Positions 46,004-56,329 of a DNA stretch of 64,000 nucleotides are shown in pieces. The notes beneath the pieces were generated by a model. The model ran no database searches. It had not been told where the DNA came from and was given only the letters and a program-made list of their open reading frames with translations. The stretch spans positions 434,001-498,000 of the forward strand of contig NZ_CP066265.1 in the NCBI RefSeq assembly GCF_023278085.1, in the 5' to 3' direction. The position numbers were made by a program, and so were the translations under genes. Each line of letters begins with the position of its first letter. The first letter of the stretch is position 1. Origin of the DNA: Pseudomonas syringae (lineage in GTDB: Bacteria > Pseudomonadota > Gammaproteobacteria > Pseudomonadales > Pseudomonadaceae).

Positions 46004-46357
46004 TTGGACAGAGTTTTCATCGAGGGTCTTGAGGTCGATACGGTCATCGGCGCTTACGACTGGGAACGTGGCATTCGCCAGTGCCTGCGTCTGGACCTCA
46101 GTTTTGCCTGGGACAACCGACCCGCTGCTGCGGGTGACGACCTGAGCAAGGCACTCGACTACGCCAGTGTTTCAGCGCGAATTCAGGCTTTCGCCGAGCA
46201 GGCGCAGTTTCAACTGGTCGAGACCTTCGCCGAGCGTCTGGCTGAAGTGTTGATGAGCGAATTCAACATCCCCTGGTTGCGTTTGAAACTGACCAAGCCC
46301 GGTGCTGTTGCTGCGGCAGCCGGTGTCGGCGTGGAGATCGAGCGCGGATGTCGCTGA
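46004..46357 (+). CDS. folB: Dihydroneopterin aldolase
   Basis: The likely start is TTG at 46004, giving [20 protein letters not shown], the normal N-terminus, with GGAG eight bases upstream; the ATG at 45929 would add 25 unmatched residues. The 117-residue enzyme converts dihydroneopterin to 6-hydroxymethyl-dihydropterin in folate synthesis. A rare TTG start may keep its level low. It overlaps folK by 10 bp. Confidence 0.94.
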   Translation: MDRVFIEGLEVDTVIGAYDWERGIRQCLRLDLSFAWDNRPAAAGDDLSKALDYASVSARIQAFAEQAQFQLVETFAERLAEVLMSEFNIPWLRLKLTKPGAVAAAAGVGVEIERGCR

Positions 46358-46872
46358 CGCGGATTTTCCTCGGCCTGGGGAGCAATATCGAGCGCGAACG
46401 GCATCTGCAGGCAGGGCTGGATGCGCTGGATGGCTTTCTGACCGACATGCGCTGCTCGCCGGTTTTCGAGAGCCATGCGGTGGGCATCAAGAGCGGGCCA
46501 TTCTTCAATCTGGTGGTGTCGGCGCTGACCGACCTGCCGCTGGCGGAGCTGGATCGCCGCCTGAAAGTCATCGAAGCCGATAACGGTCGCTATGCCCCGA
46601 ACCGAGTCGGTCTGCCGCTGGACATCGACGTGCTGCTGTATGGCGAGCAGGTCGGTAACTTCGACGGGCTGATTTTGCCCAGGGCAGAGATTCTGAAGAA
46701 TGCCTTCGTACTGCGCCCGCTGGCGTTGATCGCCCCCGAACGTCTGCATCCTGGGGTGGGTGCGTCATTCAGCACACTCTGGGCTGATGCGCAGATTGAC
46801 CAGCAGCTTTGGCCTGTGGCTTTTGAGTGGCGCGGTGTGCCGCTGACGCCTGAGGATTTGCTGCGTAGTTGA
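46348..46872 (+). CDS. folK: 2-amino-4-hydroxy-6-hydroxymethyldihydropteridine pyrophosphokinase
   Basis: The 174-residue protein shows the HPPK motifs: [11 protein letters not shown] at the N-terminus, FFNLVV, and GLPLDIDVLLYG with the two metal-binding Asp, then FVLRPLALIAP. It transfers pyrophosphate from ATP to the pterin made by FolB; the two genes overlap and form one operon. Confidence 0.96.
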   Translation: MSLTRIFLGLGSNIERERHLQAGLDALDGFLTDMRCSPVFESHAVGIKSGPFFNLVVSALTDLPLAELDRRLKVIEADNGRYAPNRVGLPLDIDVLLYGEQVGNFDGLILPRAEILKNAFVLRPLALIAPERLHPGVGASFSTLWADAQIDQQLWPVAFEWRGVPLTPEDLLRS

Positions 46873-46904
46873 GGTCGCAATCACGCTCCAGCGAATCCCT
46901 CTCG

Positions 46905-47043
46905 TGCCAAGGCTCCGCGTTACACGCAAGTCCAACTGACTATCTTGCCAAGGCTCCGCGTTACACGCAAGTCCAACTGACTATCTTGCCAATGCTCCGC
47001 GTTACACGCAAGTCCAACTGACTATCTTGCCAATGCTCCGCGT
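46905..47043. repeat. 41-bp tandem repeat, three copies and a partial fourth
   Basis: Units start at 46905, 46946 and 46987 and a fourth, broken one at 47028, each exactly 41 bp. Each unit starts TGCCAAGGCTCCGCGTTACA (or AATGCTCC) and ends AACTGACTATCT. The unit contains half of the GCTCCGCG core of the nearby palindromes. Confidence 0.9.
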
Positions 47044-47056
47044 TGGCATGCATTGG

Positions 47057-47213
47057 GTGACGCTCCGCGTCACAAATCTGCAGCCTGACGCGGTATCAAG
47101 CGCCAAGGATTCTCAGGCTTTGGTGCAGCCTGTATCTCGGGCCGGGTTGAGTAATGCGCCATGGCTGCAATGTGACGCGGAGCGTCACGAAATGCATTAT
47201 CACGCGGAGCGTG
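47057..47213. repeat. Palindromes with GCGGAGC core
   Basis: GTGACGCTCCGCGTCAC at 47057-47073, GTGACGCGGAGCGTCAC at 47172-47188 and CACGCGGAGCGTG at 47201-47213. They belong to the same family as those at 2994-3106. With the tandem repeat they fill the 445-bp gene-free stretch between folK and cca. Confidence 0.75.
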
Positions 47214-47317
47214 GGAACGAGATTTATCGAGGTTTCAGCCCGATTTTCAGGCTCATCGAGACTTATGTATAACGCCGAGCGCTGGAGCGTGGCAGCGATA
47301 ACTTGTGCGCGAAGCAG

Positions 47318-48547
47318 TCAGGCAGCATGCTCCGCTTTGTAGGCTTTCAGCGCTTTCAAGCGCTCGTTCTTCAGCGCGTCGCCCAGTTCCTTGCCCTTCA
47401 AGCCTTGTTCCAGCAGTGGTTGCACCGACACTGCCCGGGCCGCCTCGGCTGCGCCGCGCAGGTAGTCGGCCTGTGGATAACTGCGCTGTTCAAAGCCATG
47501 CCGTCCGCGCGCGTCCATCTCGCAGGCGGCAATGAACTCTTCGAACCGCTGCGGGCGGCGGTAGACGTCGAAGCTGTGTAACAGCTCCAGCAAGGTCGAG
47601 GGTTTCAGTTCCAGCGCCCGGTGCCCATGGGTGTGGTACTGACCAACCAGCAACGCCAGTTCCTGACATTCCCTCGGCACGCGAAAGCGCTCGTTGACCG
47701 CCTTGATCAGCCGCAAGCCCGTGTGCTCGTGGGCGATGTGTCGGGGCCATTCGGCCTCAGGCGTCAGCCCCTTTCCCAAATCATGCAGCAGGCACGCCCA
47801 GCGCACGCTGAGTGGGTGCTGGTGAATGGCTGACTGCTCAAGCACGCTGAGCACGTGTGCGCCGGTGTCGATTTCCGGGTGATGCGCAGCCGGTTGCGGC
47901 ACGCCAAACAGCGCTTCGACTTCAGGCATCAATTCGTTGAGCGCGCCACAGTCATGCAGCACCTGGATGAACACCTGAGGCTGCTTTTCCATCAGTGCGC
48001 GGGAGATTTCTTTCCAGCTCCGCTCAGCGGTCAGCGCCTTGAGTTCGCCTGATTCACTGAGCTGCCGCATCAGGTCAAGGGTCTCGGGCGCAATCGTGAA
48101 ACCGTAGTCGGCGTAGCGTGCGGCAAACCGGGCGACGCGCAAGACCCTGAGCGGATCTTCGGCGAATGCGGGCGAAACGTGGCGTAAAATACGCGCTTCT
48201 AGATCCTGCTGGCCATTGTAGGGATCGGTCAGATTGCCGTCCTTGTCTTCCGCCATGGCATTGATGGTCAGGTCACGGCGGATCAGGTCCTGCTCAAGGG
48301 TAACCTCCGGGCTGGCGTGAAAAACAAACCCGCCGTAGCCGACGCCGCTTTTACGCTCGGTGCGTGCCAGCGCGTATTCCTCGTTGGTCAGCGGATGCAA
48401 GAACACCGGAAAGTCTGTGCCGACCGGGCGATAGCCCTTGATCAGCATTTCTTCAGTACTTGCACCCACCACTACCCAGTCAATATCAGTGACAGGCTGT
48501 CCCAGCAGGCGATCACGTACAGCACCGCCAACTTTATAAATCTGCAT
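47318..48547 (-). CDS. cca: Multifunctional CCA tRNA nucleotidyltransferase
   Basis: The 409-residue protein begins [16 protein letters not shown] and has the catalytic Asp21/Asp23 (TDIDWVVVG), the [16 protein letters not shown] motif, and a C-terminal HD domain ([11 protein letters not shown]). It adds or repairs the CCA end of tRNAs and may also have phosphohydrolase activity through the HD domain. Its Shine-Dalgarno GGAGG lies within the hairpin at 48554-48599. Confidence 0.97.
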   Translation of the reverse strand: MQIYKVGGAVRDRLLGQPVTDIDWVVVGASTEEMLIKGYRPVGTDFPVFLHPLTNEEYALARTERKSGVGYGGFVFHASPEVTLEQDLIRRDLTINAMAEDKDGNLTDPYNGQQDLEARILRHVSPAFAEDPLRVLRVARFAARYADYGFTIAPETLDLMRQLSESGELKALTAERSWKEISRALMEKQPQVFIQVLHDCGALNELMPEVEALFGVPQPAAHHPEIDTGAHVLSVLEQSAIHQHPLSVRWACLLHDLGKGLTPEAEWPRHIAHEHTGLRLIKAVNERFRVPRECQELALLVGQYHTHGHRALELKPSTLLELLHSFDVYRRPQRFEEFIAACEMDARGRHGFEQRSYPQADYLRGAAEAARAVSVQPLLEQGLKGKELGDALKNERLKALKAYKAEHAA

Positions 48548-48553
48548 AAAAAA

Positions 48554-48599
48554 CCTCCGTAAGCGCGACAGGATAAACCTTGCGTCGCGCTTACGGAGG
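48554..48599 (-). promoter_or_regulatory. Hairpin terminator that also hides the cca ribosome binding site
   Basis: Two perfect 16-bp arms (CCTCCGTAAGCGCGAC and its complement) enclose a 14-base loop. On the reverse strand the second arm ends in GGAGG, followed by TTTTTT and then the ATG of cca. It is therefore an intrinsic terminator for the spoVR operon upstream and at the same time a structure that buries the cca Shine-Dalgarno. Confidence 0.85.
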
Positions 48600-48644
48600 C
48601 TAAAACTGCATGAATGGTGGTCTGGTCATTCTCGCGTCCAGCAA

Positions 48645-50207
48645 CTACAGGTGTACGACCGCCAGATCACGCCGGGAAAACTCACTGTCGGCATGCTCGC
48701 CTTTCGGGGGAACGTGATGGACTTTGACCACCTCATCGCCCTGAAGGGTTTCCAGGTGGATATCAAAACCCCATAGCCGATGCAGATGCTTGAGCACCTC
48801 GTCGGTCGAGTCACCCAGTGGTTTGCGGTTGTGCTGCTGGTGACGCAGGGTCAGCGAGCGGTCGCCGCGCCGGTCGATACTGTAGATCTGGATGTTGGGC
48901 TCACGATTGCCGAGGTTGTACTGCGCCGCGAGGATTTCGCGGATGGTCCGATAACCGTTTTCATCGTGAATGGCGGGCACCAGCAGGTCTTCTTTCTGGT
49001 CGTCGTCCATGATGCTGAACAGCTTGAGGTCGCGGATGACCTTGGGCGACAGGTACTGCAGGATAAAGCTCTCGTCCTTGAAGCTGCTCATCGCAAACTT
49101 GATCGCCGTCAACCAGTCAGTGCCGGCAATTTCCGGAAACCACTGCCGGTCTTCATCGGTCGGGTGTTCGCACATCCGCCGGATGTCCTGATACATGGCA
49201 AACCCGAGGGTGTAGGGGTTTATGCCGCTGTAGTAAGGGCTGTCAAAGCCCGGCTGGTAGATAACACTGGTGTGCGACGTCAGGAACTCCATCATGAAGC
49301 CGTCGGTGACCAGGCCTTCGTCATACAGGTCGTTCATCAGCGTGTAATGCCAGAAGGTCGCCCAGCCTTCGTTCATCACCTGGGTCTGGCGCTGTGGGTA
49401 GAAGTACTGCGCAATCTTGCGCACGATCCGCACCACTTCGCGCTGCCAGGGCTCCAGCAGCGGCGCGTGTTTCTCGATGAAGTAAAGAATGTTTTCCTGT
49501 GGTTCGGCAGGGAAGCGGGCGTTGTCTTCCTTGCCGGCCTTGTCAGCGCTTTTCGGAATGGTCCGCCACAGATCGTTGATCTGCCGTTGCAGGTGCTCCT
49601 CGCGGTCCTTCTGGCGACGCCGTTCTTCTTCGGCAGAAATCGGGTAGGGGCGTTTATAACGGTCCACGCCGTAGTTCATCAGCGCGTGGCAGGAGTCGAG
49701 CAAGTCCTCCACGGCGTCGATGCCATGGCGTTCCTCGCACTGCATGATGTACTGCTTGGCGAACACCAGGTAATCGATGATCGAACTGGCGTCAGTCCAG
49801 GTGCGGAACAGGTAATTGCCTTTGAAGAAGCTGTTGTGCCCATAGCAAGCGTGGGCAACGACCAATGCCTGCATGCAGATGGTGTTTTCTTCCATCAGAT
49901 AAGCGATGCACGGATCGGAATTGATCACGATCTCGTAGGCCAGACCCATCTGGCCTCGTGAGTAGGATTTTTCAGTGCTGAGGAAGTGTTTGCCGTAGGA
50001 CCAATGGTGGTAGCCCAGTGGCATGCCTACCGAGGCATAGGCGTCCATCATTTGCTCGGCGGTGATCACTTCGATCTGGTTGGGGTAAGTGTCCAGGGCG
50101 TAACGCTCGGCAATCCTGCCGATCTCCCGGTCATAGGCCCGTATCAGTTCGAATGTCCACTCTGACCCGGTGGAAAGGGGTTGGCGTTTCTGCTCTCTGG
50201 CGGTCAT
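48645..50207 (-). CDS. SpoVR family protein
   Basis: The 520-residue protein matches the SpoVR/YcgB family, with [30 protein letters not shown], and [20 protein letters not shown] as recognisable blocks. Its molecular role is unknown; in E. coli and Pseudomonas it is made with PrkA and YeaH under stress and nitrogen starvation. It overlaps the yeaH-like gene by four bases. Confidence 0.93.
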   Translation of the reverse strand: MTAREQKRQPLSTGSEWTFELIRAYDREIGRIAERYALDTYPNQIEVITAEQMMDAYASVGMPLGYHHWSYGKHFLSTEKSYSRGQMGLAYEIVINSDPCIAYLMEENTICMQALVVAHACYGHNSFFKGNYLFRTWTDASSIIDYLVFAKQYIMQCEERHGIDAVEDLLDSCHALMNYGVDRYKRPYPISAEEERRRQKDREEHLQRQINDLWRTIPKSADKAGKEDNARFPAEPQENILYFIEKHAPLLEPWQREVVRIVRKIAQYFYPQRQTQVMNEGWATFWHYTLMNDLYDEGLVTDGFMMEFLTSHTSVIYQPGFDSPYYSGINPYTLGFAMYQDIRRMCEHPTDEDRQWFPEIAGTDWLTAIKFAMSSFKDESFILQYLSPKVIRDLKLFSIMDDDQKEDLLVPAIHDENGYRTIREILAAQYNLGNREPNIQIYSIDRRGDRSLTLRHQQHNRKPLGDSTDEVLKHLHRLWGFDIHLETLQGDEVVKVHHVPPKGEHADSEFSRRDLAVVHL

Positions 50208-51475
50208 GACACTAACCTTCGCTGGAAGAGTTCGCGGAATACCGGATAGATATCACCGGCAGAGACCAGCTGCTGCTGGGCAAACGTATCGGCATACTCT
50301 TCGCCGATGCGCTCGTATTCGTACCACAAGGCCTGATGTTCACGCGGCGTGATTTCCACGTACGTGTAGTACTGCACGAAGGGCATGATCTGTTTGGTGA
50401 GGATTTCCCGGCAGATCGGCGAGTCATCGTTCCAGTTGTCGCCGTCCGAGGCCTGTGCTGCATAGATGTTCCAGTCGCTGCTCGGGTAGCGTGCCGCCAT
50501 GATTTCCTGCATCAGTTTCAAGGCGCTGGAGACGATGGTGCCGCCGGTTTCCCGGGAATAGAAAAACTCTTCCTCGTCCACTTCGCGGGCGCTGGTGTGG
50601 TGGCGAATGAACACAACATCGATCTTGTCGTAGTTACGCTTGAGGAACAGGTACAGCAGGATGAAAAATCGCTTGGCGATGTCTTTGGTGGCCTGGGTCA
50701 TGGAGCCGGAGACGTCCATCAGGCAGAACATGACCGCTTTGGAGCTGGGATTGGGCTGTTTGACCAGCAGGTTGTACTTGAGGTCGAACGTGTCGAGATA
50801 AGGGACGCGTCGAATGCGTGCCTTCAGGCGTTCGATTTCTACTTCCAGCTCCTGAATGTCACCGAAATTGTCGGGCTCTTCGCGCTTCATGCGCTCGAGT
50901 TCGCTGGTCGTTTCCCTGAGTTTGGCGCGGCTGCTGCCAGACAGTGCGATACGCCGTGCATGAGCCGAGCGCAGGGTGCGAATGATGTTGATGCGAGACG
51001 GGTTGCCTTCGTTGCTGATCCCGGCGCGCACAGTCTTGAAGGTGTCGGTTCCGGTCAGGTTGCGTTTGACCAGGTTGGGCAGTTCCAGGTCCTCGAACAT
51101 GAACTCAAGAAATTCTTCCTGGGTGATCTGGAACGAAAATTCGTCCATGCCTTCGCCGGAGTTACCCGCCTTGCCAGGCCCCTTGCCGCCAGCGCCGCCT
51201 TGCGGGCGGGCGATGTGCTCACCGGTGGTGAATTCCTTGTTGCCGGGGTGAACCACCGTCTGTTTGCCACCACGCCCGTGATGCAACACCGGCTCGTCGA
51301 TGTCGCGCCCGGGAATGCTGATCTGTTCGCCATGTTCCATGTCGGTAATGGAGCGTCGACTGACGGCTTCCTCCACTGCCTTCTTGATATGGTCACGGTA
51401 ACGGCGCAGAAACCGCTGCCGGTTTACCGTGCTCTTGTTCTTGCCGTTGAGACGTCGGTCGATCACATAACTCAT
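50204..51475 (-). CDS. YeaH/YhbH family protein (DUF444)
   Basis: The 423-residue protein begins with a basic stretch [20 protein letters not shown] and has a VWA-like fold in its second half, with the metal site [10 protein letters not shown] (D-x-S-x-S). Proteins of this family work with the PrkA kinase; the YeaG-YeaH-YcgB operon is conserved in gamma-proteobacteria. It lies 121 bp after prkA. Confidence 0.93.
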   Translation of the reverse strand: MSYVIDRRLNGKNKSTVNRQRFLRRYRDHIKKAVEEAVSRRSITDMEHGEQISIPGRDIDEPVLHHGRGGKQTVVHPGNKEFTTGEHIARPQGGAGGKGPGKAGNSGEGMDEFSFQITQEEFLEFMFEDLELPNLVKRNLTGTDTFKTVRAGISNEGNPSRINIIRTLRSAHARRIALSGSSRAKLRETTSELERMKREEPDNFGDIQELEVEIERLKARIRRVPYLDTFDLKYNLLVKQPNPSSKAVMFCLMDVSGSMTQATKDIAKRFFILLYLFLKRNYDKIDVVFIRHHTSAREVDEEEFFYSRETGGTIVSSALKLMQEIMAARYPSSDWNIYAAQASDGDNWNDDSPICREILTKQIMPFVQYYTYVEITPREHQALWYEYERIGEEYADTFAQQQLVSAGDIYPVFRELFQRRLVS

Positions 51476-51487
51476 AGGCCCCTCCGG

Positions 51488-51590
51488 GGAGCTTCAAGTT
51501 GAAAGCTTCAAGCTGCGAGCGAATGCGGCGTCAGCCCTCCATTCAGGGCTTGACCGCAGTTCGCTTGCAGCCGATAGCTTGAAGCTTGCA
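51488..51590. repeat. Complex inverted repeat between prkA and the yeaH-like gene
   Basis: Outer arms GCTTCAAGCT (51505-51514) and AGCTTGAAGC (51576-51585), with matching GAGCGAATGCGG and CCGCAGTTCGC inside and a central GTCAGCCCT/AGGGCTTGAC pair. A multi-stem REP-type element that may set the relative level of prkA and later genes. Confidence 0.7.
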
Positions 51591-51596
51591 CCTGCC

Positions 51597-53519
51597 TTAT
51601 TGCGACTTGCGCACGCGCAGATACCATTCGGATAGCAGCCGTACCTGCTTGTCCGTGTAGCCCCTCTCGACCATTCGTGTGACGAAGTCGTTGTGTTTCT
51701 GCTGATCCTCTTTGCTGGCTTTGGCGTTGAAACTGATAACCGGCAGAAGGTCCTCGGTGTTGGAGAACATTTTCTTCTCGATCACCACACGCAGTTTTTC
51801 GTAACTGAGCCAGGTCGGGTTCTTGCCGTTGTTATTGGCGCGAGCACGCAGCACGAAGTTGACGATTTCGTTGCGGAAATCTTTCGGGTTGCTGATGCCG
51901 GCCGGTTTCTCGATCTTCTCCAGTTCCTCGTTCAAGGCCACGCGGTTGAGAATTTCGCCGGTTTCCGGGTCGCGGTATTCCTGATCCTGAATCCAGAAGT
52001 CTGCGTACAGCACGTAGCGATCGAAGATGTTCTGGCCGTACTCGCTGTAGGATTCCAGGTACGCGGTCTGGATTTCCTTGCCGATGAATTCGATGTAACG
52101 CGGCGCCAGGTATTCCTTGATGAAACGCAGGTAGCGTTCGCGGGTTTCGGCCGGGAATTGCTCCTGTTCGATCTGCTGTTCCAGCACATAGAGCAGGTGG
52201 ACCGGGTTGGCAGCGATTTCGTGCGGGTCGAAGTTGAAGACCTTGGACAGGATCTTGAACGCGAAACGCGTGGACAGGCCGTTCATGCCTTCATCGACGC
52301 CCGCACTGTCGCGGTACTCCTGAATCGACTTGGCCTTTGGATCGGTATCCTTCAGGTTCTCGCCGTCATAAACGCGCATCTTCGAGTAGATATTGGAGTT
52401 GTCCGGCTCCTTGAGGCGCGACAGCGTGGTGAACTGCGCGAGCATTTTCAGGGTGTCTGGCGCGCAATGCGCCTTGGCCAGCGAGCTGTTGAACAGCAGC
52501 TTGTCGTAAATCTTGATCTCGTCGCTGACGCGCAGGCAATACGGCACCTTCACGATGTAGATACGGTCGATGAAGGCTTCGTTGTTCTTGTTGTTGCGGA
52601 AGCTGTGCCATTCCGATTCGTTGGAGTGCGCCAGCAGAATACCGGTGAACGGAATCGCCCCCAGCCCCTCGGTACTGTTGTAGTTGCCTTCCTGGGTGGC
52701 GGTCAGCAATGGATGGAGGACCTTGATCGGCGCCTTGAACATCTCGACGAATTCCATCAGGCCCTGGTTGGCCCGGCACAGTGCGCCCGAGTAGCTGTAT
52801 GCATCGGCGTCGTTTTGCGGGAATTCTTCCAGTTTGCGGATATCGACCTTGCCGACCAGCGCGGAGATATCCTGGTTGTTCTCGTCGCCCGGTTCGGTTT
52901 TCGCGACAGCGATCTGATTGAGAACAGAAGGGTAGAGTTTTACGACCTTGAATTGACTGATGTCGCCCCCGAACTCAGCCAGACGTTTGGTCGCCCAGGG
53001 CGACATGATGGTGCTCAGGTAGCGTCGCGGAATCCCGAAGTCTTCTTCGAGAATCGCACCGTCCTCACTGGCATTGAACAGGCCCAGGGGCGATTCGAAA
53101 ACCGGCGAGCCCTTGATGGCGTAGAACGGGACTTTTTCGATCAGTTGCTTGAGTTTTTCAGCCAGGGACGATTTACCACCGCCCACCGGGCCGAGCAGAT
53201 AGAGGATTTGTTTCTTCTCTTCCAGGCCTTGGGCGGCATGGCGGAAATACGAGACGATCTGGTCGATGCACTCTTCCATCCCGTGGAAGTCGGCAAAGGC
53301 CGGATAGCGGCGTATGACTTTGTTGGAGAATATTCGCGATAACCGGGAATTGACGGACGTGTCCACCAGTTCGGGTTCGCCAATGGCGAGCAGCAGACGT
53401 TCTGCGGCAGAGGCATAGGCGCTGCGATCCTGTTTGCAGAGCTCAAGATACTCCTGTAACGAGAGCTCTTCCTGTCGTGTGCTTTCAAAGCGGTCTTTGA
53501 AGTGGCTGAATATACTCAT
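51597..53519 (-). CDS. PrkA/YeaG family serine protein kinase
   Basis: The 640-residue protein has an AAA+ type N-terminal domain with Walker A GPVGGGKS (110-117) and the PrkA-specific C-terminal domain. It is the first gene of the prkA-yeaH-spoVR operon, which responds to stationary phase and nitrogen stress. The bacterial PrkA phosphorylates itself and unknown targets. Confidence 0.94.
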   Translation of the reverse strand: MSIFSHFKDRFESTRQEELSLQEYLELCKQDRSAYASAAERLLLAIGEPELVDTSVNSRLSRIFSNKVIRRYPAFADFHGMEECIDQIVSYFRHAAQGLEEKKQILYLLGPVGGGKSSLAEKLKQLIEKVPFYAIKGSPVFESPLGLFNASEDGAILEEDFGIPRRYLSTIMSPWATKRLAEFGGDISQFKVVKLYPSVLNQIAVAKTEPGDENNQDISALVGKVDIRKLEEFPQNDADAYSYSGALCRANQGLMEFVEMFKAPIKVLHPLLTATQEGNYNSTEGLGAIPFTGILLAHSNESEWHSFRNNKNNEAFIDRIYIVKVPYCLRVSDEIKIYDKLLFNSSLAKAHCAPDTLKMLAQFTTLSRLKEPDNSNIYSKMRVYDGENLKDTDPKAKSIQEYRDSAGVDEGMNGLSTRFAFKILSKVFNFDPHEIAANPVHLLYVLEQQIEQEQFPAETRERYLRFIKEYLAPRYIEFIGKEIQTAYLESYSEYGQNIFDRYVLYADFWIQDQEYRDPETGEILNRVALNEELEKIEKPAGISNPKDFRNEIVNFVLRARANNNGKNPTWLSYEKLRVVIEKKMFSNTEDLLPVISFNAKASKEDQQKHNDFVTRMVERGYTDKQVRLLSEWYLRVRKSQ

Positions 53520-53763
53520 GACGTCACCTCGCTCGATACGTAGAGCCGGCGGCGAATCATCAGTCGATGCTGGCAGCGTCTGAGCATCCAGATGCTGTTT
53601 ACCCCCCAGAACACCATAAAAGTAACTACCGATGACCCACGCGCCGGTGTACCGGCTCTCCCCTGAATACGGATGGCCTGAGGCTTAGGATAGTTCGGAT
53701 TCGGAAAGATAAAGAAGGGATGCGCGAGAAGAGGGGCTGACCGTTCGTCAGATGCAGCGCGAG

Positions 53764-53780
53764 CCCGCGTATAACGCGGG
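53764..53780 (-). terminator. Hairpin downstream of glpE
   Basis: CCCGCGT, ATA, ACGCGGG form a 7-bp stem 27 bases after the glpE stop. No T run follows on the reverse strand, so it may be an RNA-end stabiliser or a weak terminator. Confidence 0.45.
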
Positions 53781-53806
53781 ATCAGCTGTCATAAAAATAT
53801 TTTGTA

Positions 53807-54127
53807 TCAGCCTTGTGCGGTTTCGGCCGGATAAGTGGCGCGCCACAGTTCGAAACCACCGTCCACGCTGTACACGTCAGAGAAACCCTGACCGACCAGA
53901 TAGGCTGCAGCATTCTGGCTGGAGTTGCCGTGGTAGCAGACCACGACGAGCGGTTTGTCCAGGTCGGCCTTGGCGATGAAGTCGGCAATCGAGTGATTGT
54001 CCAGGTGCTGGGAATCAGGAATGTGATTGCTTTGAAAAGCCTGCGCGTCACGAACATCGACCAGTACGGCGCCCTGTTCGCGCAGTGCCTGAGCCTGTTC
54101 AGGCGGGATACGTTTGAATTCGGTCAT
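53807..54127 (-). CDS. glpE: Thiosulfate sulfurtransferase GlpE
   Basis: The 106-residue protein is a single rhodanese domain with [11 protein letters not shown] and the active-site loop CYHGNSSQ (Cys64). It transfers sulfur from thiosulfate to cyanide or thioredoxin. It overlaps apaH by four bases and ends the lptD operon. Confidence 0.93.
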   Translation of the reverse strand: MTEFKRIPPEQAQALREQGAVLVDVRDAQAFQSNHIPDSQHLDNHSIADFIAKADLDKPLVVVCYHGNSSQNAAAYLVGQGFSDVYSVDGGFELWRATYPAETAQG

Positions 54128-55029
54128 TGCTTGGGCTCCTGAGCCTGAGGTTGCTGAGTGTCGGCGCTACCGGGCTGCATACCGATGATGAGGGGGCCGG
54201 GCGCGGCATTGCCTACAGCATCGCAATTGCATTGATGGCGTTCAAGCGTATCGACGTTGAACAGGGTCATGGCGCCACCCCAGACACAGCCACTGTCGAG
54301 CGCAAAGACTCCGGGTTCGTCGCAACGACCTTCCAGTGCCGCCCAGTGGCCGAAAATGATTTTCACGTCTCGGGTCTTGCGGCTCTGGTGGCTGAACCAG
54401 GGCGCGTAGCCAGGTATCGCGGTGCCGACCCCTTCCTTGCTCTTCAGATCGAGCTTGCCGTCTCTGGTGCAGAAGCGCATGCGTGTGAAGTAGTTGGTGA
54501 TGACCCGCAAGCGCGTTACGCCGGACAGGTTACTGTCCCATTTGGCCGGTTCATTGCCGTACATGCCATCCAGAAACGCGCCGTACGCCTGGTCGTCCTG
54601 AAGCACCTGTTCAACTTCGGCAGCGCACTTGAGGGCTTTTTTCAAGGACCATTGCGGCGGGATGCCGGCATGCACCATGGCGACGTTGCGGCCTTCGTCG
54701 TAGTGCATGAGTTTCTGTCGGCGCAGCCAGCCCAGCAACTCATCGCGATCCGCTGCTTCGATGATTTCGCGCAGCGTGTCACCTTTCTTCAGGCGCTCCA
54801 CATTGCGGGCCGCCGCGAGCAGGTGCAGATCATGGTTGCCCAGCACGCAGACCAGCGATTCCCGGATGTTGTACAGGTAACGCAGGGTTTCCAGTGACTG
54901 GGGGCCGCGGTTGACCAGATCGCCCACCAGCCACAATTGATCCCGGGAAGGGTCGAAACTGACGTGGTCCAGCAGGCATTTCAGGGGATCAAGGCAACCT
55001 TGCAGGTCGCCGACCGCGTAAACCGCCAT
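54124..55029 (-). CDS. apaH: Symmetrical bis(5'-nucleosyl)-tetraphosphatase
   Basis: The 301-residue metallophosphatase has [14 protein letters not shown] and GNHDLH motifs at the N-terminus. ApaH cleaves Ap4A to two ADP and removes Np4A caps from RNA. It overlaps apaG by one base and glpE by four. Confidence 0.96.
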   Translation of the reverse strand: MAVYAVGDLQGCLDPLKCLLDHVSFDPSRDQLWLVGDLVNRGPQSLETLRYLYNIRESLVCVLGNHDLHLLAAARNVERLKKGDTLREIIEAADRDELLGWLRRQKLMHYDEGRNVAMVHAGIPPQWSLKKALKCAAEVEQVLQDDQAYGAFLDGMYGNEPAKWDSNLSGVTRLRVITNYFTRMRFCTRDGKLDLKSKEGVGTAIPGYAPWFSHQSRKTRDVKIIFGHWAALEGRCDEPGVFALDSGCVWGGAMTLFNVDTLERHQCNCDAVGNAAPGPLIIGMQPGSADTQQPQAQEPKQ

Positions 55030-55409
55030 CAGTGCAGCGAACCCGGGACCGCAAGGCGGAAGGGCACGATCACGGCGTCGAAGCGTTTACCGTCTTCGGC
55101 CAGCATCTGATAAGTGCCCTGCATGGTGCCCACCCGGGTGGTCATGACCGTGCCGCTGCTGTAAGTGTGGCTCTGCCCCACTTTGATCAGCGGCTGCTGA
55201 CCCACGACCCCTTCGCCACGGACTTCCTCGACATGGCCGTCACCGTCAGTGATCACCCAGTGCCGTGACAGCAGCTTGGCGGGCAGTGTGCCGTTGTTAA
55301 GTACCGTGATGGTGTAGGCGAACGCAAAGCGGTTCTGCTCGGGCTGCGATTGTTCTGCGAGAAAGCGCGTGACGACGCTGACGTCGACCTGATAACGAGA
55401 ATCGGACAT
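55029..55409 (-). CDS. apaG: ApaG protein
   Basis: From the ATG at 55409 ([17 protein letters not shown]) the protein is 126 residues, a single ApaG/DUF525 beta-sandwich with [20 protein letters not shown] and [18 protein letters not shown]. The longer frame to 55430 lacks support. The biochemical role is not settled; the gene accompanies apaH in gamma-proteobacteria. Confidence 0.95.
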   Translation of the reverse strand: MSDSRYQVDVSVVTRFLAEQSQPEQNRFAFAYTITVLNNGTLPAKLLSRHWVITDGDGHVEEVRGEGVVGQQPLIKVGQSHTYSSGTVMTTRVGTMQGTYQMLAEDGKRFDAVIVPFRLAVPGSLH

Positions 55410-55522
55410 GCAGTAGGCCTTGAAATCCATTGCGAAAAAACGCGCGTGTGCGGCAGATAGGACAGTCTAGGACAAGTAGACGGAAAGATACGACTGAATA
55501 ACCGTTTACCTGTCCCGGGAGC

Positions 55523-56329
55523 TTACTCCGTCACAACCTTTTCACTGAGCGTGTCGGCGAGGCGCACGAATGCGGCCAGGTCCAGTTGTTCGGGGCGCAG
55601 GCTGCCATCCACTCCGGAAGCGGTGATCTCGTCGCTGCTGAGCAGCAGCTTGAGCGTGTTGCGCAAGGTCTTGCGACGCTGGTTGAACGCTTCACGTACC
55701 ACCCGCTCCAGGACACGGTGGTCCTTGGCCGGGTGGGGCAGTGTTTCGTGCGGTACCAGACGCACAATGGCCGAGTCCACTTTCGGCGGCGGATTGAACG
55801 CGCCCGGCCCGACGTTGAACAAGTGTTCCACGCGGCAGTGGTACTGAACCATGATCGACAAACGGCCCCAGTCACCCCCGCCAGGCCCGGCCGCCATGCG
55901 CTCGACCACTTCCTTCTGCAGCATGAAGTGCATGTCGCGAATCAGGCTGGCGTTTTGCAGCAGGTGAAAGATCAGCGGCGTGGAAATGTTGTACGGCAGG
56001 TTGCCGACCACGCGCAGGCTGTGTGGCGCTGCACCGAGGCTGTTGAAATCGAATTTCAGGGCATCGCCTTGATGCAGGCTGAAGTTCGGCTTGCTGGCGA
56101 ACTGGCTGTTGAGGATCGGGATCAGGTCCTTGTCCAGCTCGACCACGTCCAGTTGGGCACCACTGTTGAGCAGGCCTTCAGTCAGTGCGCCCTGGCCGGG
56201 GCCGATTTCCAGCAGGCGCTCTTCGGATTTGGCCCGAATGGCCCGCAGGATCTTGTCGATAACGCCTGCATCGTGCAGGAAGTTCTGCCCGAAGCGCTTG
56301 CGCGCCCGGTGTTGGTATTGCTCGGTCAT
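55523..56329 (-). CDS. rsmA: 16S rRNA dimethyladenosine transferase
   Basis: The 268-residue protein (also known as KsgA) has [14 protein letters not shown], the S-adenosylmethionine motif [12 protein letters not shown] and the catalytic NLPYNIS. It dimethylates A1518 and A1519 in helix 45 of 16S rRNA. It overlaps pdxA by four bases. Confidence 0.97.
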   Translation of the reverse strand: MTEQYQHRARKRFGQNFLHDAGVIDKILRAIRAKSEERLLEIGPGQGALTEGLLNSGAQLDVVELDKDLIPILNSQFASKPNFSLHQGDALKFDFNSLGAAPHSLRVVGNLPYNISTPLIFHLLQNASLIRDMHFMLQKEVVERMAAGPGGGDWGRLSIMVQYHCRVEHLFNVGPGAFNPPPKVDSAIVRLVPHETLPHPAKDHRVLERVVREAFNQRRKTLRNTLKLLLSSDEITASGVDGSLRPEQLDLAAFVRLADTLSEKVVTE

